A stretch of 35,331 nt of DNA from UBA1189 sp045660385 (GTDB lineage Bacteria > Bacteroidota > Bacteroidia > Bacteroidales > Bacteroidaceae). The notes under the pieces were generated by a model. It saw only the letters and a program-made list of their open reading frames with translations. It made no database searches and was not told the DNA's origin. Of the stretch, positions 21,946 through 30,189 are shown in pieces. The stretch's first letter is position 1. Each line of letters begins with the position of its first letter. The position numbers and the translations under genes were made by a program. The stretch lies in assembly GCA_045660385.1 (NCBI GenBank), contig JAZRDT010000128.1, positions 1 to 35,331 of the forward strand, read 5' to 3'.

Positions 21946-23647
21946 TTTCTATACAGACAGTCCGGAACTCAAGCATTACTTGAATCATCCGTTGATGAAA
22001 CGCATCGTAGAGCTACGCGAACGTGATTTTGAGGAGAAGGATCAATATGCCTATGCACCTAAAAATCATGAGGATGCAATGGATAATTATGACAAGGTAC
22101 TCGAAATCATAGGCGAGATTTGCGGAGATATTATTGCTTCCAATGCCGAGGGTGTAGACCATGAAGGCCCTACGTGTGCGGATGGCCATGTATTCTATGC
22201 TTCGGGTACCGAGCGAAACTTGGACGCATTGCGCAAAGCAGGTCTTATGGGCATGTCGATGCCGCGACGCTTCGGAGGACTCAACTTCCCCAGCATGGCC
22301 TTTATGGTTGCTGCTGACATGGTGAGCCGTGCCGATGCAGGGTTTGAGAACCTTTGGGCACTGCAAGATTGTGCTGAAACCATTTATGAATTTGGCAGTG
22401 AAGAGCAAAAGCAACACTATATCAGTCGTGTGTGCAATGGCGAAACCATGAGCATGGACCTTACCGAGCCTGATGCAGGCTCTGACTTGCAAAGTGCTCA
22501 ACTTAAGGCTACTTATAACGAGACCGATGGATGTTGGTATCTTAATGGTGTGAAGCGCTTTATCACGAATGGTGATAGTGATATACATCTTGTGCTGGCT
22601 CGTTCTGAAGAGGGAACCAAGGATGGCCGCGGGCTTTCTATGTTTATTTACGACAAGCGAAGTGGAGGAGTTTCCGTGCGCCGTATCGAGAGTAAGATGG
22701 GTATCAAGGGAAGTCCTACTTGCGAACTCGTGTACAATAATGCCAAAGCAGAACTCTGCGGGGAACGTCGCCTCGGGCTCATCAAGTATGTGATGGCGCT
22801 CATGAATGGTGCGCGTCTTGGTATTGCAGCTCAGGCGGTGGGCATCTCTCAGGCGGCATACGAGGAGGCCTTAGCATATGCCCGAAATCGTCGTCAGTTT
22901 GGTAAGCCTATTATCGAGATGCTCCCCGTGGCAGAGATGGTTGGTAATATCAAAGCCAGGCTCGATGCCGTACGTGCGATACTATACCAGACTTCGCGTT
23001 ATGTGGACATTTACAAAGCGCTCGAGGATATCAGCAAGGAACGCAAACTTACTCCGGAGGAACGTAAGGAACAGAAATACTACGCCAAGCTTGCCGACTC
23101 GTTTACACCTCTTTCGAAAGGTTTGGGTAGTGAGCTCTGTAATCAAAATGTGTATGACTGCGTACAGGTGCATGGCGGCTCGGGTTATATGAAAGACTAT
23201 ACTTGCGAGCGACTCTATCGTGATGCACGTGTTACCAGCATTTATGAGGGTACGACTCAGATGCAGGTGGTGGCAGCCATACGCTATGCCACTTCAGGTT
23301 TCTATGCAGACGTAATGAGGGAGTTTGCCGAGTGGAAGGTTTCGCCGGAACTTGAGTACTTGAAGGTGCGCCTTGATGCATTGGTTGCACGTTATGAAGA
23401 GGCTGTGAATATTGTTGTAGAGCAAAAGGAGCAGGAACTCACCGATCTTATGGCTCGTCGTTTAGTAGAGATGGCAGGCTATATTATCATGAGCTACTTG
23501 TTGCTGCAGGATGCAACTACCAATGCCGAACTGTTTGCTACATCTGCTCATCTGTTTGTGCGCTGGACCGAAGCTGAAGTTGACAAGCATACAGGCTATA
23601 TTAGTCGTGTAAATATCGATGATTTGACCTGTTATCGCAAGGTGTAA
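21938..23647 (+). CDS. acyl-CoA dehydrogenase, long form with C-terminal extension
   Basis: A 569-residue FAD-dependent acyl-CoA dehydrogenase that exchanges electrons with the Etf encoded just upstream. Both family signatures are present: MDLTEPDAGSDLQSA and HGGSGYMKDYTCERLYRDARV. The catalytic base is predicted to be Glu437 in IYEGTTQMQ, the position used by short-chain enzymes. It is about 190 residues longer than butyryl-CoA dehydrogenases: an N-terminal helical part, a charged insert (KERKLTPEERKEQK, about residues 365-385) and a C-terminal helical domain of some 120 residues. The substrate chain length is unknown. It might run in the reductive (crotonyl-CoA to butyryl-CoA) or oxidative direction. 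Confidence 0.92.
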   Translation: MANFYTDSPELKHYLNHPLMKRIVELRERDFEEKDQYAYAPKNHEDAMDNYDKVLEIIGEICGDIIASNAEGVDHEGPTCADGHVFYASGTERNLDALRKAGLMGMSMPRRFGGLNFPSMAFMVAADMVSRADAGFENLWALQDCAETIYEFGSEEQKQHYISRVCNGETMSMDLTEPDAGSDLQSAQLKATYNETDGCWYLNGVKRFITNGDSDIHLVLARSEEGTKDGRGLSMFIYDKRSGGVSVRRIESKMGIKGSPTCELVYNNAKAELCGERRLGLIKYVMALMNGARLGIAAQAVGISQAAYEEALAYARNRRQFGKPIIEMLPVAEMVGNIKARLDAVRAILYQTSRYVDIYKALEDISKERKLTPEERKEQKYYAKLADSFTPLSKGLGSELCNQNVYDCVQVHGGSGYMKDYTCERLYRDARVTSIYEGTTQMQVVAAIRYATSGFYADVMREFAEWKVSPELEYLKVRLDALVARYEEAVNIVVEQKEQELTDLMARRLVEMAGYIIMSYLLLQDATTNAELFATSAHLFVRWTEAEVDKHTGYISRVNIDDLTCYRKV

Positions 23648-23672
23648 GGTGGGCTCTGTAAGGACTTTATAT

Positions 23673-23706
23673 CGGACGGGGGCTTGCTTTGGCAGCCTCC
23701 GTTTTC
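23673..23706 (+). terminator. possible terminator after acyl-CoA dehydrogenase
   Basis: Imperfect GC-rich hairpin in which GGCT pairs with AGCC and CGGA with TCCG around a bulge, followed by TTTTC, about 25 nt after the stop codon. Confidence 0.5.
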
Positions 23707-23851
23707 TATTTATAATATGGTGCGAGTCGTTTTTGTGCAAATAAAGAGTGTGTAGCCCTTAAAAGTGTTGCTATGGGCCTATGTAGAGTACAAAAAAAAG
23801 CGTTTTTTGCAAATAATTGCCTAATAAATCGTATGTTGAGAAAAAAAAGCC

Positions 23852-23859
23852 TATATTTG
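23852..23859 (+). promoter_or_regulatory. secDF promoter -7 box
   Basis: TATATTTG fits TAnnTTTG and lies 94 nt before the secDF ATG at 23954. No -33 box at the usual spacing is clear. Confidence 0.5.
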
Positions 23860-23953
23860 CACCCTTGTTTGAAATTGGATTGATTTTATTCGCATCAGTT
23901 TATCGTTTTGAACAAACCATAAAAACAAATAACAAAATAAAATAACTAACAAA

Positions 23954-26932
23954 ATGCAAAACAAAGGATTTGTAAAAGTAATTGCGGTATTGCTCACTGT
24001 AGTGTGCGCATTTTACCTTTCCTTCACATTTGTGACACGCCACCACGAGAAGGAGGCTGCACAATATGCTGGAGGTGAATCGGTGTATATCGATTCAATT
24101 ATGAACAAGAAGGTCTACTTGGGTGTATATACCTTTAAGCAGACTCGTGAGATGGGTATTGGTCTTGGTCTTGACCTTAAGGGCGGTATGAACGTAATCC
24201 TTGAGGTATCGGTTCCCGATGTAGTAAAGGCTTTGGCTGACCACAAAACTGATGAGGCTTTCACAACTGCTATCGCTAATGCAAGCAAGCAGGCTGTCAA
24301 CAGCAACAGTGACTTCATTACCTTATTTATTAAGGAGTATAAGACTCAGAAGCCCGATGGTACACTCGCTGAACTCTTCGCAACACAGCAGTTGAAGGAT
24401 AAAGTGAACACCAAGAGCACTGATGCTGAGGTCGAGGCTGTTATCCGTGCTGAGGTTGAGGCTGCTATCGCCAACTCTTTCAACGTGCTCCGTACACGTA
24501 TCGACCGCTTCGGTGTGGCTCAGCCCAACATTCAGGAACTCGAGGGTGGCATGGGTCGTATCATGGTAGAGCTTCCTGGTGTAAAGGAGCCCGAGCGTGT
24601 GAGAAAGCTTCTCCAGGGTTCGGCTAACCTTGAGTTTTGGGAGACCTATACTGCCTCAGAGATTGCACCTTTCCTTGCTGCTGCTGATGGTAAGCTCCGC
24701 GATATTATTGCAGTAGAGAACCCCGAGGCTGCAGAGGCTACTGCAGAGGCTACTGCTGAGGTGGCAGCTGAGGAGGAGTCTGTAGACCTCTCTGCTCTTA
24801 CTGGCAACGATGCAGCAGACGCTGTTGATGCTGCCGCTATCGCCAAGGCTAAGAAGGAGAATCCTTTGCTTTCAGTACTGCAGGTAATGCAGGGTCAAAG
24901 CTGTGTTGTAGGTTATGCCCATAGCCGCGATATTAAGCAGATTGATGAGTATCTCGCTCGTGAAGAGGTGAAGGCAATGCTTCCCCGTGACCTTAAGCTT
25001 ATGTGGGGCGTGAAGGCTATCGATCAGGATGGCAAGATTTTCGAGCTCTATGCAATCAAGTCTACTCAGCGCAATGGTCGCGCTCCTCTTGAGGGTGATG
25101 TAGTAGTATCTGCTACTGATGACTATGACAATAATGGTCGTCCCAGCGTGTCAATGACAATGAACTCTGACGGCGCACGTCGTTGGGCTCAGCTCACCAA
25201 GCAGAACATCGGCAAGCCCATTGCTATTGCTCTTGATGGTTATATTTATAGCGCTCCTAACGTTCAGAACGAGATTACAGGTGGCCAGTCACAGATTACC
25301 GGTCAGTTCTCACAGGAGGATACCAAGGACTTGGCTAACGTGTTGAAATCTGGTAAGATGCCTGCTCCTGCAAAGATTGTTCAGGAAGACATCGTAGGCC
25401 CTTCACTCGGTCAGAAGTCTATCCAGCAGGGTATCATCTCATTCATTGTTGCATTCATCGTATTGATGATTTATATGTGTGCTACCTACGGCTTCATCCC
25501 TGGTATGGTAGCTAATGGCGCACTTATCCTTAACTTCTTCTTTACATTAGGTATCTTGGCTTCGTTCCAGGCTGCATTGACCATGTCTGGTATCGCCGGT
25601 ATGGTATTGACCCTCGGTATGGCCGTGGATGCTAACGTGCTTATCTATGAGCGTACTAAGGAGGAACTCCGTGCAGGTAAGACTGTGAAGCAGGCTCTCA
25701 ATGATGGTTATAAGAATGCTTTCTCAGCAATCTTCGACTCTAACTTCACCTCTATTATTACCGGTATCATTCTCTTCAACTTCGGTACAGGTCCTATCCG
25801 TGGCTTCGCTACCACATTGATTATTGGTATCGTTTGCTCATTCTTTACAGCTGTGTTTATGACACGTCTTGTATATGAGTGGCGTTTGGGTAAGGAGAAG
25901 TGGACTAACCTCAGCTTCACCACAGGTCTCTCTAAGAACCTCATGCGTAATACAAATGTGAACTTCATGGGTGCTGCCAAGATTTCATTCGCAGTGTTTG
26001 GTGCGGCTCTTCTCGTTAGCATCGCATCTTTCGGTATCCGTGGATTGAGCCAGAGCATTGACTTCACTGGTGGTCGCAACTTTACTGTAAAGTTCGAGAA
26101 TAAGGTTGTGCCTGAGGATGTAGAGGCTATCCTTGCTAAGAAGATTGGCGAAGATGCATCTGTGTCAGTGATTGCTCTCGGTGGTGATGGACAGACCGTA
26201 CGTATCAGCACCAACTACCGTATTGAGGACGACGCTCAGGATATCGATGCAGAAATCGAAATGTTCCTTTATGAGGCATTCATGGATGCTAAGTTGCTTA
26301 GCAGTGACCTTACATATGATGTATTCATCGATCGCGATAACCACACAGGAGGCTCTATCATCAGCTCGCAGAAGGTAGGTCCTAGCATGGCTGACGATAT
26401 TACACGTGGTGCTATTTGGTCGGTAATCCTTGCATGGGCTGCAATCTTCTTGTACATCCTGTTCCGTTTCCGCAACGTAGCATATAGCTTCGGCTCTGTT
26501 GTAGCTCTTGTAGTTGATGTTGTACTTATTATGGGTACCTATTCATTGCTCAGTGGCGTATTGCCTTTCTCAATGGATGTTGACCAGACCTTCATTGGTG
26601 CTATTCTTACTGCTATCGGTTACTCTATCAACGATAAGGTGGTAATCTTCGACCGTATCCGTGAGTTCTTCGGTCTCTATCCCAAGCGTGACAAGAATCA
26701 GCTTTTCAACGATTCACTCAACACTACACTTGCTCGTACCATCAATACCTCAGTAAGTACACTCGTTGTGCTCCTCTGTATCTTCTTCCTTGGTGGTGAA
26801 AGCATCCGTAGCTTCTCGTTCGCTATGATTCTCGGTGTAGTATACGGTACTTGCTCATCTCTCTTCCTCGCTGCACCTTTGGCATACCGCTTGATGTACA
26901 GACAGGATAAGAAGACTGCTGCAAAGGCATAA
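23954..26932 (+). CDS. secDF: protein translocase subunit SecDF (fused SecD-SecF)
   Basis: A 992-residue inner-membrane RND-like protein that uses proton flow to help complete Sec-dependent export. It is a SecD-SecF fusion, as is normal in this phylum. An N-terminal membrane segment (about residues 7-25) is followed by LGLDLKGGMNVILEV, the large periplasmic P1 domain, a six-helix membrane domain with GMAVDANVLIYERTKEE, then the SecF half from about residue 670 with SIDFTGGRNF and the signature AIGYSINDKVVIFDRIRE. An Ala/Glu-rich stretch (about 256-300) in the SecD periplasmic region includes a 12-bp DNA tandem repeat. It has its own promoter and terminator. Confidence 0.95.
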   Translation: MQNKGFVKVIAVLLTVVCAFYLSFTFVTRHHEKEAAQYAGGESVYIDSIMNKKVYLGVYTFKQTREMGIGLGLDLKGGMNVILEVSVPDVVKALADHKTDEAFTTAIANASKQAVNSNSDFITLFIKEYKTQKPDGTLAELFATQQLKDKVNTKSTDAEVEAVIRAEVEAAIANSFNVLRTRIDRFGVAQPNIQELEGGMGRIMVELPGVKEPERVRKLLQGSANLEFWETYTASEIAPFLAAADGKLRDIIAVENPEAAEATAEATAEVAAEEESVDLSALTGNDAADAVDAAAIAKAKKENPLLSVLQVMQGQSCVVGYAHSRDIKQIDEYLAREEVKAMLPRDLKLMWGVKAIDQDGKIFELYAIKSTQRNGRAPLEGDVVVSATDDYDNNGRPSVSMTMNSDGARRWAQLTKQNIGKPIAIALDGYIYSAPNVQNEITGGQSQITGQFSQEDTKDLANVLKSGKMPAPAKIVQEDIVGPSLGQKSIQQGIISFIVAFIVLMIYMCATYGFIPGMVANGALILNFFFTLGILASFQAALTMSGIAGMVLTLGMAVDANVLIYERTKEELRAGKTVKQALNDGYKNAFSAIFDSNFTSIITGIILFNFGTGPIRGFATTLIIGIVCSFFTAVFMTRLVYEWRLGKEKWTNLSFTTGLSKNLMRNTNVNFMGAAKISFAVFGAALLVSIASFGIRGLSQSIDFTGGRNFTVKFENKVVPEDVEAILAKKIGEDASVSVIALGGDGQTVRISTNYRIEDDAQDIDAEIEMFLYEAFMDAKLLSSDLTYDVFIDRDNHTGGSIISSQKVGPSMADDITRGAIWSVILAWAAIFLYILFRFRNVAYSFGSVVALVVDVVLIMGTYSLLSGVLPFSMDVDQTFIGAILTAIGYSINDKVVIFDRIREFFGLYPKRDKNQLFNDSLNTTLARTINTSVSTLVVLLCIFFLGGESIRSFSFAMILGVVYGTCSSLFLAAPLAYRLMYRQDKKTAAKA
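24731..24754 (+). repeat. 12-bp tandem repeat inside secDF
   Basis: GCAGAGGCTACT occurs twice in direct tandem, followed by a degenerate third unit. It encodes repeated Ala-Glu-Ala-Thr in the low-complexity SecD insert. Unit changes would stay in frame. Confidence 0.7.
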
Positions 26933-26963
26933 GAGCTTGATTAGTGGAACAATTAAACTCTGT

Positions 26964-27004
26964 AGAGGAGGGAACTGTCGTTAGACATTCCCCTCCTCTT
27001 TTAG
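26964..27004 (+). terminator. secDF terminator
   Basis: Stem AGAGGAGGGAA (26964-26974) pairs with TTCCCCTCCTCT (26988-26999) with one bulged C. A nested TGTC/GACA stem around GTTA extends it, and TTTTAG follows. It lies about 30 nt after the secDF stop. Confidence 0.85.
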
Positions 27005-27041
27005 TTTATAATCCTCGAAAGAAAAATAATGCAGAGTTTTA

Positions 27042-27071
27042 TTGCATCTTAGGTATTATTTCTTACCTTTG
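27042..27071 (+). promoter_or_regulatory. CoA-transferase promoter
   Basis: TTG (27042-27044), a 19-nt spacer and TACCTTTG (27064-27071), a near-ideal promoter 40 nt before the ATG. Confidence 0.75.
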
Positions 27072-27111
27072 CCATTCAGTTTAAGAAAAATCAATTAAAA
27101 GAAATAATACT

Positions 27112-28605
27112 ATGAGTTTTAAGATTATTAGCGCAGCTGAAGCTGCGAGTCATGTGAAGCATGGATATAACGTAGGTTTGGGTGGCTTCACTCCTGCTGG
27201 TACTCCTAAAGTGGTGACAGCCGAGATTGCACGTATTGCAGAGGCTGAGCATGCTGCAGGACGCCCATTTCAAATAGGTCTTTTTACAGGCGCATCTACC
27301 GGAGATTCGTGCGATGGCGCTCTCACCCGTGCCAAGGCGTTACGCTATCGCGCTCCTTACACCACGAATGGCGATTTCCGCAAGGCTGTGAATGCTGGTG
27401 AGATTTCCTACAATGATATCCATCTCTCTCAGATGGCTCAAGAGCTTCGTTACGGCTTTATGGGCAAGGTTGATGTGGCCATTTTGGAGGCTTGTGACGT
27501 GACTCCAGACGGCAAGATATATCTTACTGCTGGTGTGGGCATTGCACCTACTGTGGCCCGCTTGGCTGATAAGATTATTATTGAGCTCAATAGTGCTTAT
27601 GGTACAGCTCCTAAGGGGTTGCATGATATTTACGAACCTATTGATCCTCCAATGCGCCGCGAGATACCGGTTTATAGCCCCAGCGATCGTATCGGAACAA
27701 CCTATATTCAAGTAGATCCAGCTAAGATTGTAGGTGTCGTTGAGGTGAATCTTCCTGATGAAGCGCGTCCTTTCACTGATGCTGACCCCATTACCATGCA
27801 GATTGGTCACAATGTGGCGCAATTTCTTATCAACGATATGAAACGTGGTATCATCCCCTCTACTTTCCTCCCTTTGCAGAGTGGCGTAGGTAATGTGGCC
27901 AATGCGGTGCTCGGTGCACTTGGCGCGGATCCAACTGTTCCTGCCTTTGAAATGTATACTGAGGTGATACAGGATTCTGTAATCGACCTCATTCGCTCTG
28001 GTCGTTGTAAGTTTGGTAGTACCTGCTCACTCAGTGTGAGCAATGAGGGCCTCAAGAGTATCTACGATGATATTGACTTCTTCAAGGATAAACTCATTTT
28101 GCGCCCATCAGAAATATCTAATCACCCTGCGGTTGCACGTCGCTTGGGACTCATTTCTATGAATACTGCCCTCGAAGCTGATATATATGGCAATGTGAAC
28201 TCTACTCATGTGTGCGGTACAAAGATGATGAATGGTATAGGTGGTTCGGGTGACTTTACTCGTAATGCATACATCAGCATCTTCTCTTGCCCTTCAGTGG
28301 CTAAGGATGGTAAGATTAGTGCTATTGTCCCCATGGTGTCGCATGTGGATCACAACGAGCATAGCGTCAATATCATGATTACTGAACAGGGTATTGCTGA
28401 CTTGCGTGGAAAAAGCCCTATGGAGCGTGCCAAGGCTATCATAGAGAATTGTGCACACCCAGATTATCGTCAGATGCTGTGGGATTACCTCCACCTTTCT
28501 GCTAAGGGGCATACGTGCCATAATCTGCGTGCAGCATTCGGTATGCATGACGCTTTGATGCGCAAAGGTGATATGCGCTTGACAGATTGGAGCGAATTTG
28601 CTTAA
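27112..28605 (+). CDS. acetyl-CoA hydrolase / succinyl-CoA:acetate-type CoA-transferase
   Basis: A 497-residue class I CoA-transferase of the acetyl-CoA hydrolase/transferase family, which moves CoA between short-chain acids such as succinate, acetate or propionate. Diagnostic parts are GLGGFTPAGTPK near the N-terminus, PLQSGVGNVANAVL, FEMYTEVIQD with the probable catalytic Glu284, and the C-terminal ADIYGNVNSTHVCG / GIGGSGDFTRNAY block that forms the CoA-ester site. It resembles AarC and Cat1-type succinyl-CoA:acetate CoA-transferases most. In an anaerobe this would fit acetate or propionate formation from acyl-CoA. It is flanked by its own promoter and a strong terminator, so it is a single-gene unit. 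Confidence 0.9.
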   Translation: MSFKIISAAEAASHVKHGYNVGLGGFTPAGTPKVVTAEIARIAEAEHAAGRPFQIGLFTGASTGDSCDGALTRAKALRYRAPYTTNGDFRKAVNAGEISYNDIHLSQMAQELRYGFMGKVDVAILEACDVTPDGKIYLTAGVGIAPTVARLADKIIIELNSAYGTAPKGLHDIYEPIDPPMRREIPVYSPSDRIGTTYIQVDPAKIVGVVEVNLPDEARPFTDADPITMQIGHNVAQFLINDMKRGIIPSTFLPLQSGVGNVANAVLGALGADPTVPAFEMYTEVIQDSVIDLIRSGRCKFGSTCSLSVSNEGLKSIYDDIDFFKDKLILRPSEISNHPAVARRLGLISMNTALEADIYGNVNSTHVCGTKMMNGIGGSGDFTRNAYISIFSCPSVAKDGKISAIVPMVSHVDHNEHSVNIMITEQGIADLRGKSPMERAKAIIENCAHPDYRQMLWDYLHLSAKGHTCHNLRAAFGMHDALMRKGDMRLTDWSEFA

Positions 28606-28631
28606 TAGAACAATTAGTTGTATATCTTATT

Positions 28632-28667
28632 CAAATCCCGGAATTTTTTAAGAATTTCCGGGATTTG
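28632..28667. terminator. CoA-transferase terminator
   Basis: Perfect 12-bp stem CAAATCCCGGAA (28632-28643) / TTCCGGGATTTG (28656-28667) with a T-rich loop, 27 nt after the stop codon. There is no long T-run after the stem. Confidence 0.75.
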
Positions 28668-28692
28668 TGTATGTATTTCTCGTACTTTGTGC

Positions 28693-28700
28693 TATCTTTG
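28693..28700 (+). promoter_or_regulatory. pyrE promoter -7 box
   Basis: TATCTTTG fits TAnnTTTG, 30 nt before the pyrE ATG. The nearest TTTG upstream (28664-28667) is 25 nt away, longer than usual. Confidence 0.6.
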
Positions 28701-28730
28701 CGTTTGTTTTATAAGAAAAAGATTTGAGAT

Positions 28731-29363
28731 ATGAAAACTCTTGAGAAAATTTATGCAGAGAAACTGCTGAGAATCAAAGCTATTAAGTTGCAACCTTCAA
28801 ACCCCTTTACATGGGCTTCCGGTTGGAAATCACCTTTCTATTGTGATAATAGAAAGACCCTCTCTTATCCTGGTCTGCGTGACTTTATCAAGATTGAGTT
28901 TGCTCGTGTTATCCAAGAGCGTTTCGGACAGGTAGATGCCATTGCTGGTGTGGCTACAGGTGCCATTGCTATGGGCGCTCTCGTGGCCGACTTGCTCAAC
29001 CTTCCCTTCGTATATGTACGTTCGGCTCCCAAAGACCATGGTTTGGAGAACCTCATCGAGGGTGACCTCCGTCCCGGTATGAAGGTCGTAGTTGTTGAAG
29101 ACCTCATCTCTACTGGTGGTAGCAGCTTGAAGGCAGTTCAGGCCGTTCGTAACAATGGTTGCGAGGTTATCGGTATGGTTGCTTCATATACATATGGTTT
29201 TGATGTTGCTGAGAAGGCTTTCGAGGCAGCTGATGTGAAGTTGATTACATTGACCAACTATGAGGCTGTGCTTGAGGTGGCTCAGGAGACTGGTTATATT
29301 ACAGAGGATGAGCTTCCCTTGCTCAATGAGTGGCGTAAGGATCCTGCTCACTGGAATCAGTAA
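28731..29363 (+). CDS. pyrE: orotate phosphoribosyltransferase
   Basis: A 210-residue cytoplasmic enzyme that joins orotate to PRPP to make orotidine 5'-phosphate in pyrimidine synthesis. The PRPP-binding loop VVVVEDLISTGGSSLKAV (residues 119-136) is intact. Other family features are TWASGWKSPFYCDNRKTLSYP near the N-terminus, AGVATGAIAMGALVAD, and VRSAPKDHG with the flexible catalytic loop. Length is normal. No other pyr genes are near. A small SRPBCC gene follows after 29 nt and is probably co-transcribed. Confidence 0.95.
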   Translation: MKTLEKIYAEKLLRIKAIKLQPSNPFTWASGWKSPFYCDNRKTLSYPGLRDFIKIEFARVIQERFGQVDAIAGVATGAIAMGALVADLLNLPFVYVRSAPKDHGLENLIEGDLRPGMKVVVVEDLISTGGSSLKAVQAVRNNGCEVIGMVASYTYGFDVAEKAFEAADVKLITLTNYEAVLEVAQETGYITEDELPLLNEWRKDPAHWNQ

Positions 29364-29392
29364 TCAGCACTATGCTATAAAATTGTGCTCCT

Positions 29393-29803
29393 ATGAATCA
29401 GTTTGAAAGCAAAGTGGTGAATATACCTTATAGCCAACAACGTGTGTATGATATGTTGTCGGACCTCTCCCATTTGGAGAGTGTGAAGGACCGCATACCG
29501 CAGGATAAGGTGAAGGAGTTGAAATTTGACCGCGATACCGTAAGTATCAGCGTAGCTCCCGTGGGCGACATCGCTTTCAAGATTATCGAGCGTGAGGAAC
29601 CCAAGTGCGTGAAGCTTGAGGCAACTACCTCTCCCATTCCCCTTACTCTGTGGATACAGATGTTGCCCACCTCTGACGAGGCCAGCAAGATGAAACTCAC
29701 CCTGCGTACGGAGCTCAATCCCTTCATCAAGGGAATGGTGCAGAAACCCTTGCAAGAGGGTATAGAGAAGATGGCAGAGATGCTTGCGCAGATTAGCTAC
29801 TAG
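29393..29803 (+). CDS. small SRPBCC (START/Bet v1-like) domain protein
   Basis: A 136-residue cytoplasmic protein with no signal peptide. The N-terminal pattern FESKVVNIPYSQQRVYDMLSDLSHLE, a central beta-sheet region and a long C-terminal helix (KPLQEGIEKMAEMLAQI) fit the SRPBCC helix-grip fold of polyketide-cyclase/START-like proteins, which bind hydrophobic ligands. No catalytic residues can be named and the ligand is unknown. It follows pyrE by 29 nt without a promoter or terminator between them, so the two are likely co-expressed, although no biochemical link to pyrimidine synthesis is evident. Confidence 0.7.
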   Translation: MNQFESKVVNIPYSQQRVYDMLSDLSHLESVKDRIPQDKVKELKFDRDTVSISVAPVGDIAFKIIEREEPKCVKLEATTSPIPLTLWIQMLPTSDEASKMKLTLRTELNPFIKGMVQKPLQEGIEKMAEMLAQISY

Positions 29804-29864
29804 CAGTGTCTTCCATTTTCTGTCCCTTTGTTAACATCGTTTTTGATTAATCAATATTGTTATG

Positions 29865-29897
29865 TCCCTGTCCACCGTGGTGTGCAGGGATTTTTTT
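29865..29897 (+). terminator. terminator of the pyrE unit
   Basis: Stem TCCCTG (29865-29870) / CAGGGA (29885-29890) with an inner CCAC/GTGG pairing, followed directly by seven T residues: a classic intrinsic terminator. Confidence 0.85.
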
Positions 29898-30096
29898 ATA
29901 CCTTTTGGGTACTTGACATATTGTAAGTTTTTCAACAGCAATGCTTGACAAGTGTAATTCCTGTCTCCTTTCGTGGTGCGTGCAGTATCTCCTCTCTGTC
30001 TTGGTGTCATACTCTCCGCTGTTGGCTTAAAACATGTTTTATAACATAAAGTGGGGAGTGGTTCTCTTCCTCTTCTCCAAATAAACGGATAAAAAG

Positions 30097-30127
30097 TTGT
30101 GCTAGTCCGTGAAAATATGTATTTTCG
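30097..30127 (+). promoter_or_regulatory. candidate promoter of the giant gene
   Basis: TTG (30097-30099), 20 nt of spacer, then TATTTTCG (30120-30127), one base from TAnnTTTG. It lies 62 nt before the ATG at 30190. Confidence 0.5.
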
Positions 30128-30189
30128 CTTGTTAAAACAGAAAACAGCAAAATACAAATTTATTTATTAATTAACAAAATTACTACATT

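Larger units (their letters stand above)
23648..23953. other. intergenic region before secDF
   Basis: This 306-nt region has no gene. After the probable terminator it is AT-rich, has a TATATTTG -7 box at 23852-23859, and then an A-rich leader of about 90 nt leading to secDF. Nothing else was recognised. Confidence 0.5.
29804..30189. other. intergenic region before the giant gene
   Basis: This 386-nt region has no gene. It holds a 12-bp palindrome TTGATTAATCAA (29843-29854), the pyrE-unit terminator, another palindrome AAAACATGTTTT (30029-30040) and a promoter-like pair at 30097-30127, then an AT-rich leader. The palindromes could be operator sites; that is a guess. Confidence 0.5.
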
